Below are positions 26,435 to 36,513 of a stretch of DNA of 64,000 bases, piece after piece. The stretch is taken from positions 47,011 through 111,010 of the forward strand of contig NZ_JBEPMO010000009.1 in NCBI RefSeq assembly GCF_040545805.1, read 5' to 3'. The stretch is from Moheibacter stercoris (lineage in GTDB: Bacteria; Bacteroidota; Bacteroidia; Flavobacteriales; Weeksellaceae). Each line of letters starts with the position of its first letter. The stretch's first letter is position 1. The notes under the pieces are model-generated. The model saw only the letters and a list, made by a program, of their open reading frames with translations. It ran no database searches and was not told the origin of the DNA. A program made the translations under genes and the position numbers.

Positions 26435-27681
26435 GAATAATGTTCTTTGACAAATTCAAAGACATTCTGTAACGCCAATCTAGCAACTTGCGCAATAAAA
26501 TCTTCGCGTTCCAAATATGGAAAAAAATAGGATTTGGTTTGAACAATTTCTTGATTTCCAAATGCAACCCAAACCGTTCCCACTTCTTTTCCATCTTCCC
26601 CTTTGGCAGGTCCTGCAACTCCAGTAGTGGAAACGGAAAGTTCCGTTTTGAGTAAATTTCTAACACCTTCTGCCATTTCTTTGGCAACTTCTTCGCTTAC
26701 GACGGTATGCGTTTCAATCGTCTTTTCTGAAACATTCAAAACATTCTTTTTGACTTCAGTTGCATAGCTAACCACAGATCCATAAAAATATTCGGAACTA
26801 CCTGAAACCGAAGTTAGCATACTAGCTATTTCTCCGCCCGTACAACTTTCGGCAGTAGAAATGGTCAATTTTAATTCGCGAAGCAAATCACCCAAAATAA
26901 CCGCAATCGAATCTTTTGTCGTACTATCCAAACGCTCACCCAAAAGTGGAATCAACTTTTGAACTTCTTGTTCTAATTGCGCTTTAATTTGTTCTTTGTT
27001 TTCACCCTTTCCCGTCAAACGTAATTTGACTTTGCTTCTTTCAGGTAAATAAGCCACCGAAATATTATTGGGCAAATGATCTTCCCAATCGTTAAGGGTT
27101 ATCGCCAGTTCACTTTCTGGAAAGTGTGAGACCGATAAAAATCGATGAATGACAAAGGGAAGCGAAAATTTCTGTTGAAGGCGCGGAATGACTTCCGTTT
27201 TCAACAAATTTTTCATTTCAAAAGGAACGCCTTGAAGATTGATGATCAATTTCCCATCAAATTCCGTCCAGATTCCAGGAGCCGTTCCCAAAGGGTTAGG
27301 CAAAGCAATGGATCCTTTTGGGAGCAAAGCTTGATTTCGATTTAACTCATTTAATGGTCGATTGAGCTTTTGGTAACGTTCTTCCAAAAAATTCAAAACA
27401 GCTTCATCCATGACCAATTCGGTCTGTAGAAATTCACATAACGCATGTTTGGTTTTGTCATCTTTGGTCGGACCTAATCCGCCTGTCGTAATGATGATAT
27501 CGGATTCTTTGGAAATTCGCTCAAAGGTTTCGACGATGGTTTGAAAATCATCTTTAATTGAAAGAATTTCGTCTACTTCTAACCCAATTTTATTGAGGTG
27601 TTGTGCAATATATGCCGAATTGGTATCGACAATTTGACCAATTAAAATTTCATCTCCAATAGTAATCAACCGAACTTTCAT
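26431..27681 (-). CDS. cinA: CinA: NMN/pyrazine nucleotide amidase and MoCF-domain protein
   Basis: Two-domain protein of 416 residues. The N-terminal half is a molybdopterin-binding-like domain with 'ITIGDEILIGQIVDTNSAYI' and 'TTGGLGPTKDD'. The C-terminal half is the amidase domain that hydrolyses nicotinamide mononucleotide in known homologues, with 'STAESCTGGEIASMLTSVSG' and 'SVSTTGVAGPAKGEDGKE'. Full-length versions act in NAD recycling and in clearing damaged nucleotides. The older name (competence/damage-inducible protein) does not mean a role in transformation here. Its 3' end meets the DUF5723 gene with four bases of overlap. Confidence 0.94.
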   Translation of the reverse strand: MKVRLITIGDEILIGQIVDTNSAYIAQHLNKIGLEVDEILSIKDDFQTIVETFERISKESDIIITTGGLGPTKDDKTKHALCEFLQTELVMDEAVLNFLEERYQKLNRPLNELNRNQALLPKGSIALPNPLGTAPGIWTEFDGKLIINLQGVPFEMKNLLKTEVIPRLQQKFSLPFVIHRFLSVSHFPESELAITLNDWEDHLPNNISVAYLPERSKVKLRLTGKGENKEQIKAQLEQEVQKLIPLLGERLDSTTKDSIAVILGDLLRELKLTISTAESCTGGEIASMLTSVSGSSEYFYGSVVSYATEVKKNVLNVSEKTIETHTVVSEEVAKEMAEGVRNLLKTELSVSTTGVAGPAKGEDGKEVGTVWVAFGNQEIVQTKSYFFPYLEREDFIAQVARLALQNVFEFVKEHYS

Positions 27682-27789
27682 GCATCAGGAGTTTGAGGTT
27701 TCAAGTTTAAGGTTTAAAGTTATGTATTTCAAATAGTAAATGGAAATAATAAAAACCTTTCAACCTAGAAATCATGAAAGAAATTTCAT

Positions 27790-28659
27790 TTAATGAATAT
27801 GTTTCTCAGCATGATATGAAGAACGAACCAATGGTCCACTTTCCACATGACGAAAACCTAAACTTCTTGCAAAATCTTCGTATTCTTTGAATTGTTCTGG
27901 CGTGATGAAACTTCTTACGGGCAAATGCTTTTTCGTCGGTTGCAAATACTGACCGATCGTGATAATATCCACTTTGGCATCGGCAATATCTTGAATGGTT
28001 TCAAAAACCTCTTCATGGGTTTCTCCCAATCCTAGCATCAATCCAGTTTTGGTACGAGGTTGTCCTTGATCTTTCAAATAACGTAAAACTTCAAGGCTAC
28101 GTTCGTATTTCGCTTGGATGCGCACTTCACGTGTCAAACGTTTTACCGTTTCCATATTATGCGAAATTACTTCGGGAGCCGCTTCCAATATACGATCGAG
28201 CATCTTGGTATTTCCTTGAAAGTCGGGAATTAAAGTTTCCATGGTAGTACCAGGACTAATTCTTCGAACGGCACCAATGGTTTCGGCCCAAATGATGGAA
28301 CCCATGTCTTTTAAATCATCACGGTCAACAGATGTTAAAACCGCGTGTTTGATTTTCATCAATTTGATGGAACGAGCGACTTTCTCTGGTTCTTCCCAAT
28401 CGACTTGGTCAGGACGACCTGTTTTCACGCCACAGAATCCACAAGAACGCGTACAAATATTCCCCAAAATCATGAAGGTAGCAGTTCCTTCACCCCAACA
28501 TTCGCCCATATTGGGACAGCTTCCACTTTGACAAATGGTGTTGAGTTTGTATTTATCGACCAATCCACGAAGTTCACGGTGCTTTTGACCTGTAGGTAAT
28601 TTCACACGTAACCATTGTGGTTTCTGTACTCTTCCGTCTTCTTTAATAACTGGCTCCAT
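27790..28659 (-). CDS. lipA: Lipoyl synthase
   Basis: Radical-SAM enzyme that inserts two sulfurs into the octanoyl group on lipoyl-carrier proteins. The 289 residues contain both iron-sulfur sites: the auxiliary cluster in 'CQSGSCPNMGECWGEG' and the radical-SAM CxxxCxxC in 'CTRSCGFCGVKTG'. The C-terminal 'SGPLVRSSYHAEKH' carries the Arg-Ser-Ser-Tyr that binds the auxiliary cluster. Length and start are normal. No lipB lies beside it in this window. Confidence 0.97.
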   Translation of the reverse strand: MEPVIKEDGRVQKPQWLRVKLPTGQKHRELRGLVDKYKLNTICQSGSCPNMGECWGEGTATFMILGNICTRSCGFCGVKTGRPDQVDWEEPEKVARSIKLMKIKHAVLTSVDRDDLKDMGSIIWAETIGAVRRISPGTTMETLIPDFQGNTKMLDRILEAAPEVISHNMETVKRLTREVRIQAKYERSLEVLRYLKDQGQPRTKTGLMLGLGETHEEVFETIQDIADAKVDIITIGQYLQPTKKHLPVRSFITPEQFKEYEDFARSLGFRHVESGPLVRSSYHAEKHIH

Positions 28660-28748
28660 AGAAGCGTCAAATTTACGAATTTATTTTAGGAATGATTGCT
28701 TTTTGAGAACTGACCAAAACAATCTATAACTCATTAATTAATGGAGAA

Positions 28749-29729
28749 TTAATTTTGACAAAAATCCAAAAGATAATTCCTTACGGTAAAGTTAGTCAAA
28801 TCGCCAACTCTTCTAAAAGATTCACAAGCCTTCAGCTGATCACCCATGACTAAATAGGAAACACCCAAATAAAGATTTGCATTTTCAACTAAAGAATTGA
28901 AGCGGTTTTCACCTATTTTTAAATCATTTATAGGTGCTAAATACTTGATCGCTTCATCAAATTTATTATTGCGATAGGCAATATTTCCTTTGTAGTGAAG
29001 ATCATGTAATTTCTTTTCCTCTTTGTCTTTCAAATCTTTTGTCCATTTAAGATATTCATTATCCAATGTAATCAAAACATCTTTGTCGGTAAGATTGATT
29101 AAAAATGGTTCAGCTTTCATCAAAGAAAAAATAAAATCATTATCATGTCTATTATCAATTGAATTTAAAACTTTAATGTACTTTATCTTGTTATCGGTGG
29201 TCAATACAAACTCTATTTTGAAATACAAATTCTCAAAAGTCTTAGAATCTCTATCATTATCTTTTTGATTATCATTAATAAATCCCCTTAAGCCTTCAAC
29301 CTTCTCAAATGCGTATGCATTTATTTTATTATCTACATACAAAGTTTTCCCATTTCTTTCAATTGTTCCCATAGTAAACTCTGGAAATTTCGAAACAAAA
29401 TCGTCTCGTTTTAAATAAAAATTTCTTCTATCTAAACCATCCTCCTCGGTTACTAAATACCCCTCTTTAAGTTGATATTGAATTGTTCGAATTGGCATTT
29501 CCATTGTATTCTTTTTGAATTTAGTAGAAAAACTTTGACCCAAAACTATATACTCATTCTTTTTGATTTCAATAGAACCATAATTTGAATAATAAGGACT
29601 ATTAATTTCTAGTCTTGAGTTATCTAGTTTTAGAGTTCTGACCAAAATCCATTCTCCCAATAATTCTTTTTCTTGCGAAAACAATGGAGTGGAAAAAAAG
29701 CACAAAAGCAACAATGCTATTCTATTCAT
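28749..29729 (-). CDS. Exported protein with C-terminal tetratricopeptide-like repeats
   Basis: A 326-residue protein with a signal peptide ('LLLLCFFSTPLFSQ'). The N-terminal half starts 'LLGEWILVRTLKLDNSRLEI', like lipocalin-type or DUF4488-like domains of Bacteroidota that begin with a Gly-x-Trp. The last 90 residues hold two TPR-like helical repeats ('GNIAYRNNKFDEAIKYL' and 'NLYLGVSYLVMGDQLKACES'). It is followed closely by other minus-strand genes but shares no clear function with them. Not recognised beyond this. Confidence 0.65.
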   Translation of the reverse strand: MNRIALLLLCFFSTPLFSQEKELLGEWILVRTLKLDNSRLEINSPYYSNYGSIEIKKNEYIVLGQSFSTKFKKNTMEMPIRTIQYQLKEGYLVTEEDGLDRRNFYLKRDDFVSKFPEFTMGTIERNGKTLYVDNKINAYAFEKVEGLRGFINDNQKDNDRDSKTFENLYFKIEFVLTTDNKIKYIKVLNSIDNRHDNDFIFSLMKAEPFLINLTDKDVLITLDNEYLKWTKDLKDKEEKKLHDLHYKGNIAYRNNKFDEAIKYLAPINDLKIGENRFNSLVENANLYLGVSYLVMGDQLKACESFRRVGDLTNFTVRNYLLDFCQN

Positions 29730-29744
29730 TGAATTCTAGTTTAA

Positions 29745-30761
29745 TCAGAAATCTAGTCCTTTTTGCCATTTCCAAGCGGTACGCATGCATTCGTCCAAAT
29801 CTGTAGTAGGTTTCCATCCCAATTCCTTTTCGGCTTTGGCATTGTCTGCAAAAGCTTCTACGATATCTCCTGCTCGTCTGTCGACCAATTTGTATTTCAA
29901 TTTCAAATTATTGACTCTTTCAAATGCCTGAACGACTTCTAAAACCGTAGAGCCTATTCCAGTTCCTAAGTTGAAAACTTCTAAACCTTCTTGGTTTTTC
30001 TTTTCAATCAATCGGGTTAATCCTTTCACATGCGCATCTGCTAAATCGCAAACATAGATATAGTCACGAATTGCAGTTCCATCACGCGTCGGATAATCAC
30101 TTCCAAAAACGGATAAAAAATCTCGCATTCCAGCCGCTGTTTGGGTCACAAAAGGAACTAGGTTGTTGGGAACGCCTTTGGGTAATTCGCCAATTAAACC
30201 AGTCGGATGCGCTCCAACGGGATTGAAATAGCGTAAAGAGATTACATTCTTATCAAAGGATTGAACGAAATCTTCTAAAATCTCCTCACCCATTTGTTTG
30301 GTTTTGGCGTAAGGTGATTCTGCTTTTTTGATCGGAGCTGACTCGTCAATCGGCATTTTGTCGGCTTGTCCATATACCGTACAAGAGGAACTAAACAAGA
30401 AATGATCGACTTTGTTTTCGTTCATGGCTTCCAAGACATTGATCAATCCCAACAAATTATTTTTGTGGTACATCAAAGGTTTTTGAACACTTTCTCCAAC
30501 AGCTTTATGCGCTGCGAAATGAATCACACCATCAACTTTTTGGTTTTGGAAAAATTCATGAACCAATTTTTCATCCTTTAAATCGATTTGATGAAATGCG
30601 GGTTTTATGCCTGTAATTTGCTCAATTCGATCCAAAACAAAGAGTTCCGAATTGGATAAATCATCAATGATGATCACATCGTATCCGGCTTCTTGCAAAG
30701 CAACTACGGTATGCGAGCCAATGTATCCTAAACCTCCTGTGACTAGTATGTTTTTGTTCAA
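29745..30761 (-). CDS. galE: UDP-glucose 4-epimerase
   Basis: NAD-dependent short-chain dehydrogenase-like enzyme of 338 residues that interconverts UDP-glucose and UDP-galactose for surface polysaccharides. The nucleotide-binding loop is 'VTGGLGYIGSHTVVALQEAG' and the catalytic Tyr-x-x-x-Lys is in 'ESPYAKTKQMGEE'; 'RYFNPVGAHPTGLIGE' and 'RDGTAIRDYIYVCDLADAHV' match the GalE family. It lies 15 bases upstream of the exported TPR protein gene on the same strand, and downstream of a DegT-type aminotransferase from which it is separated by a terminator. Confidence 0.94.
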   Translation of the reverse strand: MNKNILVTGGLGYIGSHTVVALQEAGYDVIIIDDLSNSELFVLDRIEQITGIKPAFHQIDLKDEKLVHEFFQNQKVDGVIHFAAHKAVGESVQKPLMYHKNNLLGLINVLEAMNENKVDHFLFSSSCTVYGQADKMPIDESAPIKKAESPYAKTKQMGEEILEDFVQSFDKNVISLRYFNPVGAHPTGLIGELPKGVPNNLVPFVTQTAAGMRDFLSVFGSDYPTRDGTAIRDYIYVCDLADAHVKGLTRLIEKKNQEGLEVFNLGTGIGSTVLEVVQAFERVNNLKLKYKLVDRRAGDIVEAFADNAKAEKELGWKPTTDLDECMRTAWKWQKGLDF

Positions 30762-30773
30762 ATTCGTATGATT

Positions 30774-30811
30774 TAAAAAACTTTGTCAAAGTAAGAAACC
30801 TTGACAAAGTT
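30774..30811 (-). terminator. Terminator between the DegT aminotransferase and galE
   Basis: A perfect 11-pair stem AACTTTGTCAA / TTGACAAAGTT (30779-30789 / 30801-30811), followed on the minus strand by a T run. Confidence 0.8.
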
Positions 30812-30832
30812 TAAATATTCAAAAAATTATTT

Positions 30833-31945
30833 CTAATTAAAAAATTCCTTCACCGAAGAAACAATGAAATCCAATTGTTCTTTGTCCAATTCCGTATGCA
30901 TTGGCAAAGAAATCACTTCTTCAATTAATTTGTTGGTATTTGGGAAATCTGCATCTTGATATCCACCTGTATCGTAAGCTTTTTGCTTTCTCAATGGAAC
31001 CGGATAATAAATCATCGCTGGAATTCCTTTGGATTCTAAGAAATCACGTAATTCATTACGTTTCCCATTGGTTACACGCATGGTATACTGATGAAAAACG
31101 TGGGTTGTATCCTCTGCAAATTTCGGTGTCAACAAAGCATCAACATCGGCAAATGCCTCATTGTAAAAATCAGCAGCTTTCTTTCTTGCTTTGCTATAAT
31201 CGTCCAAATGAGGCAATTTCACTCGTAAAATAGCCGCTTGAACGCTATCCAAACGTGAATTCACGCCGATTTCGTCATGGTAATAACGTTGGTACATACC
31301 ATGGTTGCAAATTCCGCGCATTTTGTGTGCCAAAGCGTCATCATTGGTAAAAATAGCTCCACCATCACCATAACATCCTAAATTTTTGGAAGGGAAAAAT
31401 GAAGTCGTTCCGATGGTTCCAATGGTTCCTGCTTTTTGACCTTTGTATTCAGCACCAATTGCTTGAGCCGTATCTTCGACAACGTACAAATTATGTTCTT
31501 TCGCAATTTTCATGATTTCGTCCATATTGGCACATTGACCAAATAAATGAACGGGAATAATTGCTTTTGTTTTCGGTGTAATTGCAGCACGAATTTTTTC
31601 TGGATCAATCAAATACGTATCATAATCCACATCAACCAAAACCGATTTCAATCCCAACAAATGAATTACCTCAACCGTTGCTGCAAAGGTAAAATCTGCA
31701 GTAATCACCTCATCACCTGGCTGTAAATCCAACGCCATCAAAGCAATTTGCAAAGCATCTGTACCGTTTCCACAAGGGATGACATGCTTTACGTTTAAAT
31801 AAGATTCTAGTTCTGATTGAAAGTTTTTTACTTCTGGTCCGTTTATAAAAGCAGAAGAATCAATAACTCCTTGAATTGCTTGGTCTATATCTTTTTTGAT
31901 TTTTTGGTATTGTGCCCCTAAATCAACCATTTGAAGTTTGCGCAT
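30833..31945 (-). CDS. DegT/DnrJ/EryC1 family sugar aminotransferase
   Basis: PLP enzyme of 370 residues that aminates nucleotide-linked keto-sugars for O-antigen or similar glycans. Motifs are 'GNGTDALQIALMALDLQPGD', 'VEDTAQAIGAEYKGQKAG' (Asp that contacts the pyridine ring), the PLP lysine in 'TTSFFPSKNLGCYGDGG' and 'SRLDSVQAAILRVKLPHL'. The exact sugar cannot be told from sequence alone; WbpE/WlbE-like proteins act on 3-keto sugars. The start at 31945 gives 'MRKLQMVDLGAQY'; an ATG five codons later is also possible. Confidence 0.88.
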   Translation of the reverse strand: MRKLQMVDLGAQYQKIKKDIDQAIQGVIDSSAFINGPEVKNFQSELESYLNVKHVIPCGNGTDALQIALMALDLQPGDEVITADFTFAATVEVIHLLGLKSVLVDVDYDTYLIDPEKIRAAITPKTKAIIPVHLFGQCANMDEIMKIAKEHNLYVVEDTAQAIGAEYKGQKAGTIGTIGTTSFFPSKNLGCYGDGGAIFTNDDALAHKMRGICNHGMYQRYYHDEIGVNSRLDSVQAAILRVKLPHLDDYSKARKKAADFYNEAFADVDALLTPKFAEDTTHVFHQYTMRVTNGKRNELRDFLESKGIPAMIYYPVPLRKQKAYDTGGYQDADFPNTNKLIEEVISLPMHTELDKEQLDFIVSSVKEFFN

Positions 31946-32101
31946 GCTTGTAAAATTTTGATAGCAAACCTACATAAAAATTAGGTCTTTTGAGCTAAAA
32001 TCCGTCATGAAATTAAACGATTAAGACAATCGGAATCATGAAATGAATTCTTAGATTCACACCGGAAACAAATAGTTGGATTTTGTATATTCGTCCGCTG
32101 T

Positions 32102-33349
32102 ATGAATTTAATTTATAATCTCTTTATCAAACTTTACGGTCTAGCCGTTTCAATCGCCGCCAATTTCAATCCCAAAGCCAAACTTTGGATAGATGGAAGA
32201 AAGCAATGGAATTTGAAAATGAAAGAAGCAATTTCTGAATCTGACAAAGTGATTTGGGTGCATTGTTCTTCTTTGGGCGAATTTGAACAAGGCCGTCCCG
32301 TCATGGAAAAAATTAAAACCGAATTTCCTACGCATAAATTAGCGGTGAGTTTCTTTTCTCCTTCTGGATTTGAAATTCGAAAAAATGATCCGATTGCAGA
32401 TTATATTTTCTACTTGCCACTTGACACCAAACGAAATGCAAAAAAACTCATCAAACTACTCCATCCAGAAGTGCTGATTTTGGTGAAATACGAATATTGG
32501 TACAATCTTTTGAATCGCATGAAACAAAAGAAAATTCCAGTCATTGTTATTTCGGCAGTTATCAAAGAAAATAGTTTGTTTTTTAGAAGTTTTGGCGGAT
32601 GGTTTCGACGAACTTTGGCTTCAATCAACCATTTTTTTGTTCAGAATTCCGATTCCGAAAATTTATTGAATGCCATTCAAATTTCTCAAGTGACCATTTC
32701 GGGCGATACGCGATTTGATCGTGTAAAAGAAATAAGGAATTCGATACCGAAAGTGGATTTCGTAGAAAATTTCAAAGGAAATTCTAATTTGATTGTTGCG
32801 GGAAGCACCTGGAAAGATGATGAAGAAATTTTGGTCAAATACATTGAAGAAAAACTTCCAGAGGATTGGAAAATGATCATTGCGCCTCATAATATTGATG
32901 CCAAACAAATTCAATCTTTGGCTCAACAAATCACCAAAAAAGTGGCAATCTATATGAAGTCCAATGAATCAGAAATTCAAGAAGCGCAGATTCTGATTTT
33001 GGATACCATCGGAATTTTGACCAAAGTTTATGCGTATTCCGATGTTTCTTATGTGGGCGGAGGATTTACCAAAACTGGGGTTCATAATACCTTGGAACCA
33101 GCTGTGTTTGGAGTTCCGATTATTTTTGGACCGAATTATGAAAATTATTTCGAAGCCATTGATTTGATTGATTGCAAGGCAGCCGTTCGTTTCAAAGATT
33201 ATTATGATTTTGAGGTGAAAATGGATGAATTAGTTCAAAATGAAGAATTGCGTGCAATCAGAGGAAATGCTGGATTTGAGTACATTCAAGAAAAACCCAA
33301 TTCGACCAAATTGATTATGGAATATTTACAAGGTTTACTTAAACCTTAA
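32102..33349 (+). CDS. waaA: 3-deoxy-D-manno-octulosonic acid (Kdo) transferase
   Basis: GT-B glycosyltransferase of 415 residues that adds Kdo to lipid A at the inner membrane. It begins with a short hydrophobic helix ('LYGLAVSIAANFNPKAKLWI') and shows family motifs 'VHCSSLGEFEQGRPVME', 'VKYEYWYNLLNRMKQKKIP' and, in the C-terminal domain, 'VGGGFTKTGVHNTLEPAVFG' and 'IFGPNYENYFEA'. Its presence shows an LPS-bearing Gram-negative envelope. It is divergent from the sugar-modification genes galE and DegT. Confidence 0.93.
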   Translation: MNLIYNLFIKLYGLAVSIAANFNPKAKLWIDGRKQWNLKMKEAISESDKVIWVHCSSLGEFEQGRPVMEKIKTEFPTHKLAVSFFSPSGFEIRKNDPIADYIFYLPLDTKRNAKKLIKLLHPEVLILVKYEYWYNLLNRMKQKKIPVIVISAVIKENSLFFRSFGGWFRRTLASINHFFVQNSDSENLLNAIQISQVTISGDTRFDRVKEIRNSIPKVDFVENFKGNSNLIVAGSTWKDDEEILVKYIEEKLPEDWKMIIAPHNIDAKQIQSLAQQITKKVAIYMKSNESEIQEAQILILDTIGILTKVYAYSDVSYVGGGFTKTGVHNTLEPAVFGVPIIFGPNYENYFEAIDLIDCKAAVRFKDYYDFEVKMDELVQNEELRAIRGNAGFEYIQEKPNSTKLIMEYLQGLLKP

Positions 33350-33404
33350 TTCATTCTCTAATTCTCAATTAAAATTCTTATTTTTTCATTTAAATTTTAT
33401 TTAA

Positions 33405-36400
33405 GTGCTACAACCCAACGAATTCAAAATATACAATGCATCGGCTGGAGCGGGAAAAACCTATACCTTGGTCAAAGAATATTTGTCCATTTTATTGTCG
33501 AGCAACACGCCCAATCGTTTCGAATCCATCTTGGCCATCACCTTTACCAATAAGGCTGCCAACGAAATGAAACAACGAATTTTGGAGCAATTGGTAAAAT
33601 TTACGCAAGAAGATTATGCAGATAATTTTGAATTGTTGATCCTATCAAAAGAACTCAATCTTTCGGTAGATGAATTGCACCAACGAGCAAAAAATTCTTT
33701 GACCAAAATTCTTCATAATTATTCGCGTTTTTCAGTTAGTACCATTGATAAATTCAATTTGAGACTGATGAAATCCTTTGCGCAAGATTTAGGATTATCG
33801 TCCAATTTCAATGTGGAAATGGATTTGAATTCGCTTTTGGAAGAATCGGTCAATCAATTGTTTTCAAAAATTGGTGATGATGAAGTATTGACTTCCGTTT
33901 TGATTGAAATTGCCCTCGATAATTTATTGGAAAATAAATCTTGGGATTTGACGCGAGAAATCACCAAACAATCGTCCAATCTCTATTCTGAAGCACATTT
34001 AGAAAAAATTGCACAACTTCAACAATACAGTTTGGAAGCGTTCAACCAGTTCCGAAAAATTGTTTACCAAAAGGTTTCAGAAAAGAAAAAAACCTTGAAA
34101 ACAATTGCTCAACAAGCATTGGATTTGGTGAAACAACATGGAATTTCCATTGATGATTTCTCTTATGGTTCCGGTGGATTTATGGGGTTCTTCCTCAAAT
34201 TCACGAATGATAAATTTGAATTCCCAACCTCCAGACATTTTGCTTTTGTTGACAATGAAGATCCGAAAAAATATAGCTCTGGAAAAGCTTCAGCCCTAGC
34301 CAAAGCAGAAATTCCTGCAATCGCTCCGCAATTAAAGGAACTATTTCATCAAGCATATGAAATTTTAGGCGATTTACCCATTTGGGAAGGAATTCAAAAA
34401 ACCATAGCTTCTTTAAGTGTCATCAACGAAGTGGAAAAAGTGGTTGAATCCATCAAAGATGATAACAATGTGATGCTGATTTCGGAATTCAACAAAATCA
34501 TCAGTACGCATTTGCAGCGGCAACCTTCGGGTTTTATTTACGAACGAATTGGCAACCGATTTCATCATTATTTCATCGATGAATTTCAAGACACGTCTAC
34601 CCTACAATGGAAAAATTTATGGCCGTTGATTGAAAATGCGCGTGCTGGTTCGGACACGGTGATGTTGGTTGGAGATGCCAAACAATCGATTTATCGTTGG
34701 CGTGGAGGAAACCCTGAACAAATGATTGACCTCGTCGATCACAAAGATGTGTATGATATCAATGTGGAGAATCTTCCTAAAAATTGGCGTAGTTATGATC
34801 AAATCATTCAATTCAACAATGAATTTTACACATCCATTGCAGATCATCTCAACATTGAATCTTATCAGGAATTGTATCGAACTGGAAATAACCAAGAAAC
34901 CAATTCCAAACTTGGCGGATATGTGCAATTGAATTTCATTCCCAAATCAAGACCCATCACTGAATACCAAGTGAACACCTTGGAACAATTGGAACGAAAC
35001 ATTGAATCGATCATCGAACAAGGATTTGACTACAAAGAAATCGTCATATTGCATAGAACGGGAAACCAAGGAAAAATGATTGCGGAATACCTTTCAGAAA
35101 AACAAATTCCTATCATTTCTGCGGAATCTCTTTTGTTAGCAAATTCACCTGAAGTTCAGTTATTGGAATTGTTTTTCAAAACCATTTCCAATGAAGAAGA
35201 TAAAATTTCCAAAGCCGATTTTTTATTGAAACTTCATGAATTAAATTTAATTCAGTCAGAAGATATTACCAAAGAAATCCTTTCGGTTTTACATGGAAAT
35301 ACTCATCAACTCATAGCCTATTTACAGTCATTTGACATGGATTTGACTTTCTTGGTGCAACCCTCAATTTCATTGTATGACTTAACCGAAAAGTCCATTT
35401 CAGCTTTTCAATTAGGAAAAATGGGCGATGCTTATTTGCAATTTTTCTCGGATTATGTATTGGAATTCTCTTCTCAAAACGAATATAGCCTAAACCGATT
35501 TTTGGAAAATTGGGAAATTCAAAAGGAGAAATTGAGCCTTTCGTCTCCAGAAAACATCAATGCAATCAATTTGATGACCATTCATAAATCCAAAGGATTG
35601 GAATTTCCGGTGGTCATTTTACCTTTTGCAGATTGGGGCGATCGTACGCAGCCACCCAATTTCTGGATTCCAATTGAAAGTGAAGATTTACCATTTTCGG
35701 AATTCATGGTGAGTTCATTTGGCGAATTGGAACAAACTTCTGAAGAAATTAAAGCCTTGATTCAAAAAGAAAAAGACGAATTCCTTTTTGATAATCTGAA
35801 TATGTTATACGTTGCCACGACGCGAGCTGTGGAACAATTGTACATCATCACACAAAAATTGGACAAAGAAAATACGAGCGTCGCTTCCTATTTCAACCTT
35901 CTATTCGCAGGTGAAAACGAACAGATTTTAAACGGTGAAAAAGGTAGAATCTCTCAAAAAGAATCAACTCAAATTTTGGTAGATGAAATTCCCTTGGTAA
36001 TTGAAAACTGGGAAGACCGAATTCTCATCAGTAAAGAATCTTCCAAGCGTTGGAAAAAAAGAGCCGAAATCGTTTATGGAGAATTGGTGCATGATCTCAT
36101 GAAAAATATTTCAACCGAATCCGACATTGACCATGTGTTGAACCAATCCATCATTGCGGGAGAAATCACGACTGAGGATGTAACCAAAATGGAAAAATTA
36201 ATCCAAAATATTTTACAACATCCTTCTTTGCAACCGTATTATCAAACCAATGTCAAAGTGCTCAACGAACGTGCCTTTCTCGATGATGAAGGAAATATTT
36301 ACAGACCCGATCGTTTGGTTATCGAAGGAAATCAATTGACCATCATTGACTACAAAACGGGTTACAAAAAAGAAAAAGACGAAATACAAGTTCGAACCTA

Positions 36401-36491
36401 TGCCAAAAATTTGGAGAAGTTAGGATATGAAATCTCCAATCTATTTGTGGTGTACCTTCATGAAGAAATTGAGGTAGAAAAGATTTTGTAA
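33405..36491 (+). CDS. AddA/RecB-like helicase-nuclease
   Basis: A 1028-residue SF1A helicase with a C-terminal PD-(D/E)XK nuclease. Walker A 'NASAGAGKTYTLVKEYL' sits at the very start, then 'ITFTNKAANEMKQRI', Walker B 'FIDEFQDTSTLQW', 'LVGDAKQSIYRWRGG' and 'NLMTIHKSKGLEFPVVILPF'. The nuclease part has 'VYGELVHDLMKN' and 'YRPDRLVIEGNQ...IIDYKTGYKK' (Asp and Asp-x-Lys of the active site). Such proteins process double-strand breaks, usually with an AddB-type partner, which is not present in the window. The start is GTG at 33405, putting the P-loop about ten residues in. Confidence 0.88.
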   Translation: MLQPNEFKIYNASAGAGKTYTLVKEYLSILLSSNTPNRFESILAITFTNKAANEMKQRILEQLVKFTQEDYADNFELLILSKELNLSVDELHQRAKNSLTKILHNYSRFSVSTIDKFNLRLMKSFAQDLGLSSNFNVEMDLNSLLEESVNQLFSKIGDDEVLTSVLIEIALDNLLENKSWDLTREITKQSSNLYSEAHLEKIAQLQQYSLEAFNQFRKIVYQKVSEKKKTLKTIAQQALDLVKQHGISIDDFSYGSGGFMGFFLKFTNDKFEFPTSRHFAFVDNEDPKKYSSGKASALAKAEIPAIAPQLKELFHQAYEILGDLPIWEGIQKTIASLSVINEVEKVVESIKDDNNVMLISEFNKIISTHLQRQPSGFIYERIGNRFHHYFIDEFQDTSTLQWKNLWPLIENARAGSDTVMLVGDAKQSIYRWRGGNPEQMIDLVDHKDVYDINVENLPKNWRSYDQIIQFNNEFYTSIADHLNIESYQELYRTGNNQETNSKLGGYVQLNFIPKSRPITEYQVNTLEQLERNIESIIEQGFDYKEIVILHRTGNQGKMIAEYLSEKQIPIISAESLLLANSPEVQLLELFFKTISNEEDKISKADFLLKLHELNLIQSEDITKEILSVLHGNTHQLIAYLQSFDMDLTFLVQPSISLYDLTEKSISAFQLGKMGDAYLQFFSDYVLEFSSQNEYSLNRFLENWEIQKEKLSLSSPENINAINLMTIHKSKGLEFPVVILPFADWGDRTQPPNFWIPIESEDLPFSEFMVSSFGELEQTSEEIKALIQKEKDEFLFDNLNMLYVATTRAVEQLYIITQKLDKENTSVASYFNLLFAGENEQILNGEKGRISQKESTQILVDEIPLVIENWEDRILISKESSKRWKKRAEIVYGELVHDLMKNISTESDIDHVLNQSIIAGEITTEDVTKMEKLIQNILQHPSLQPYYQTNVKVLNERAFLDDEGNIYRPDRLVIEGNQLTIIDYKTGYKKEKDEIQVRTYAKNLEKLGYEISNLFVVYLHEEIEVEKIL

Positions 36492-36513
36492 ATTTGAAAG
36501 AAATGCTAGCATT

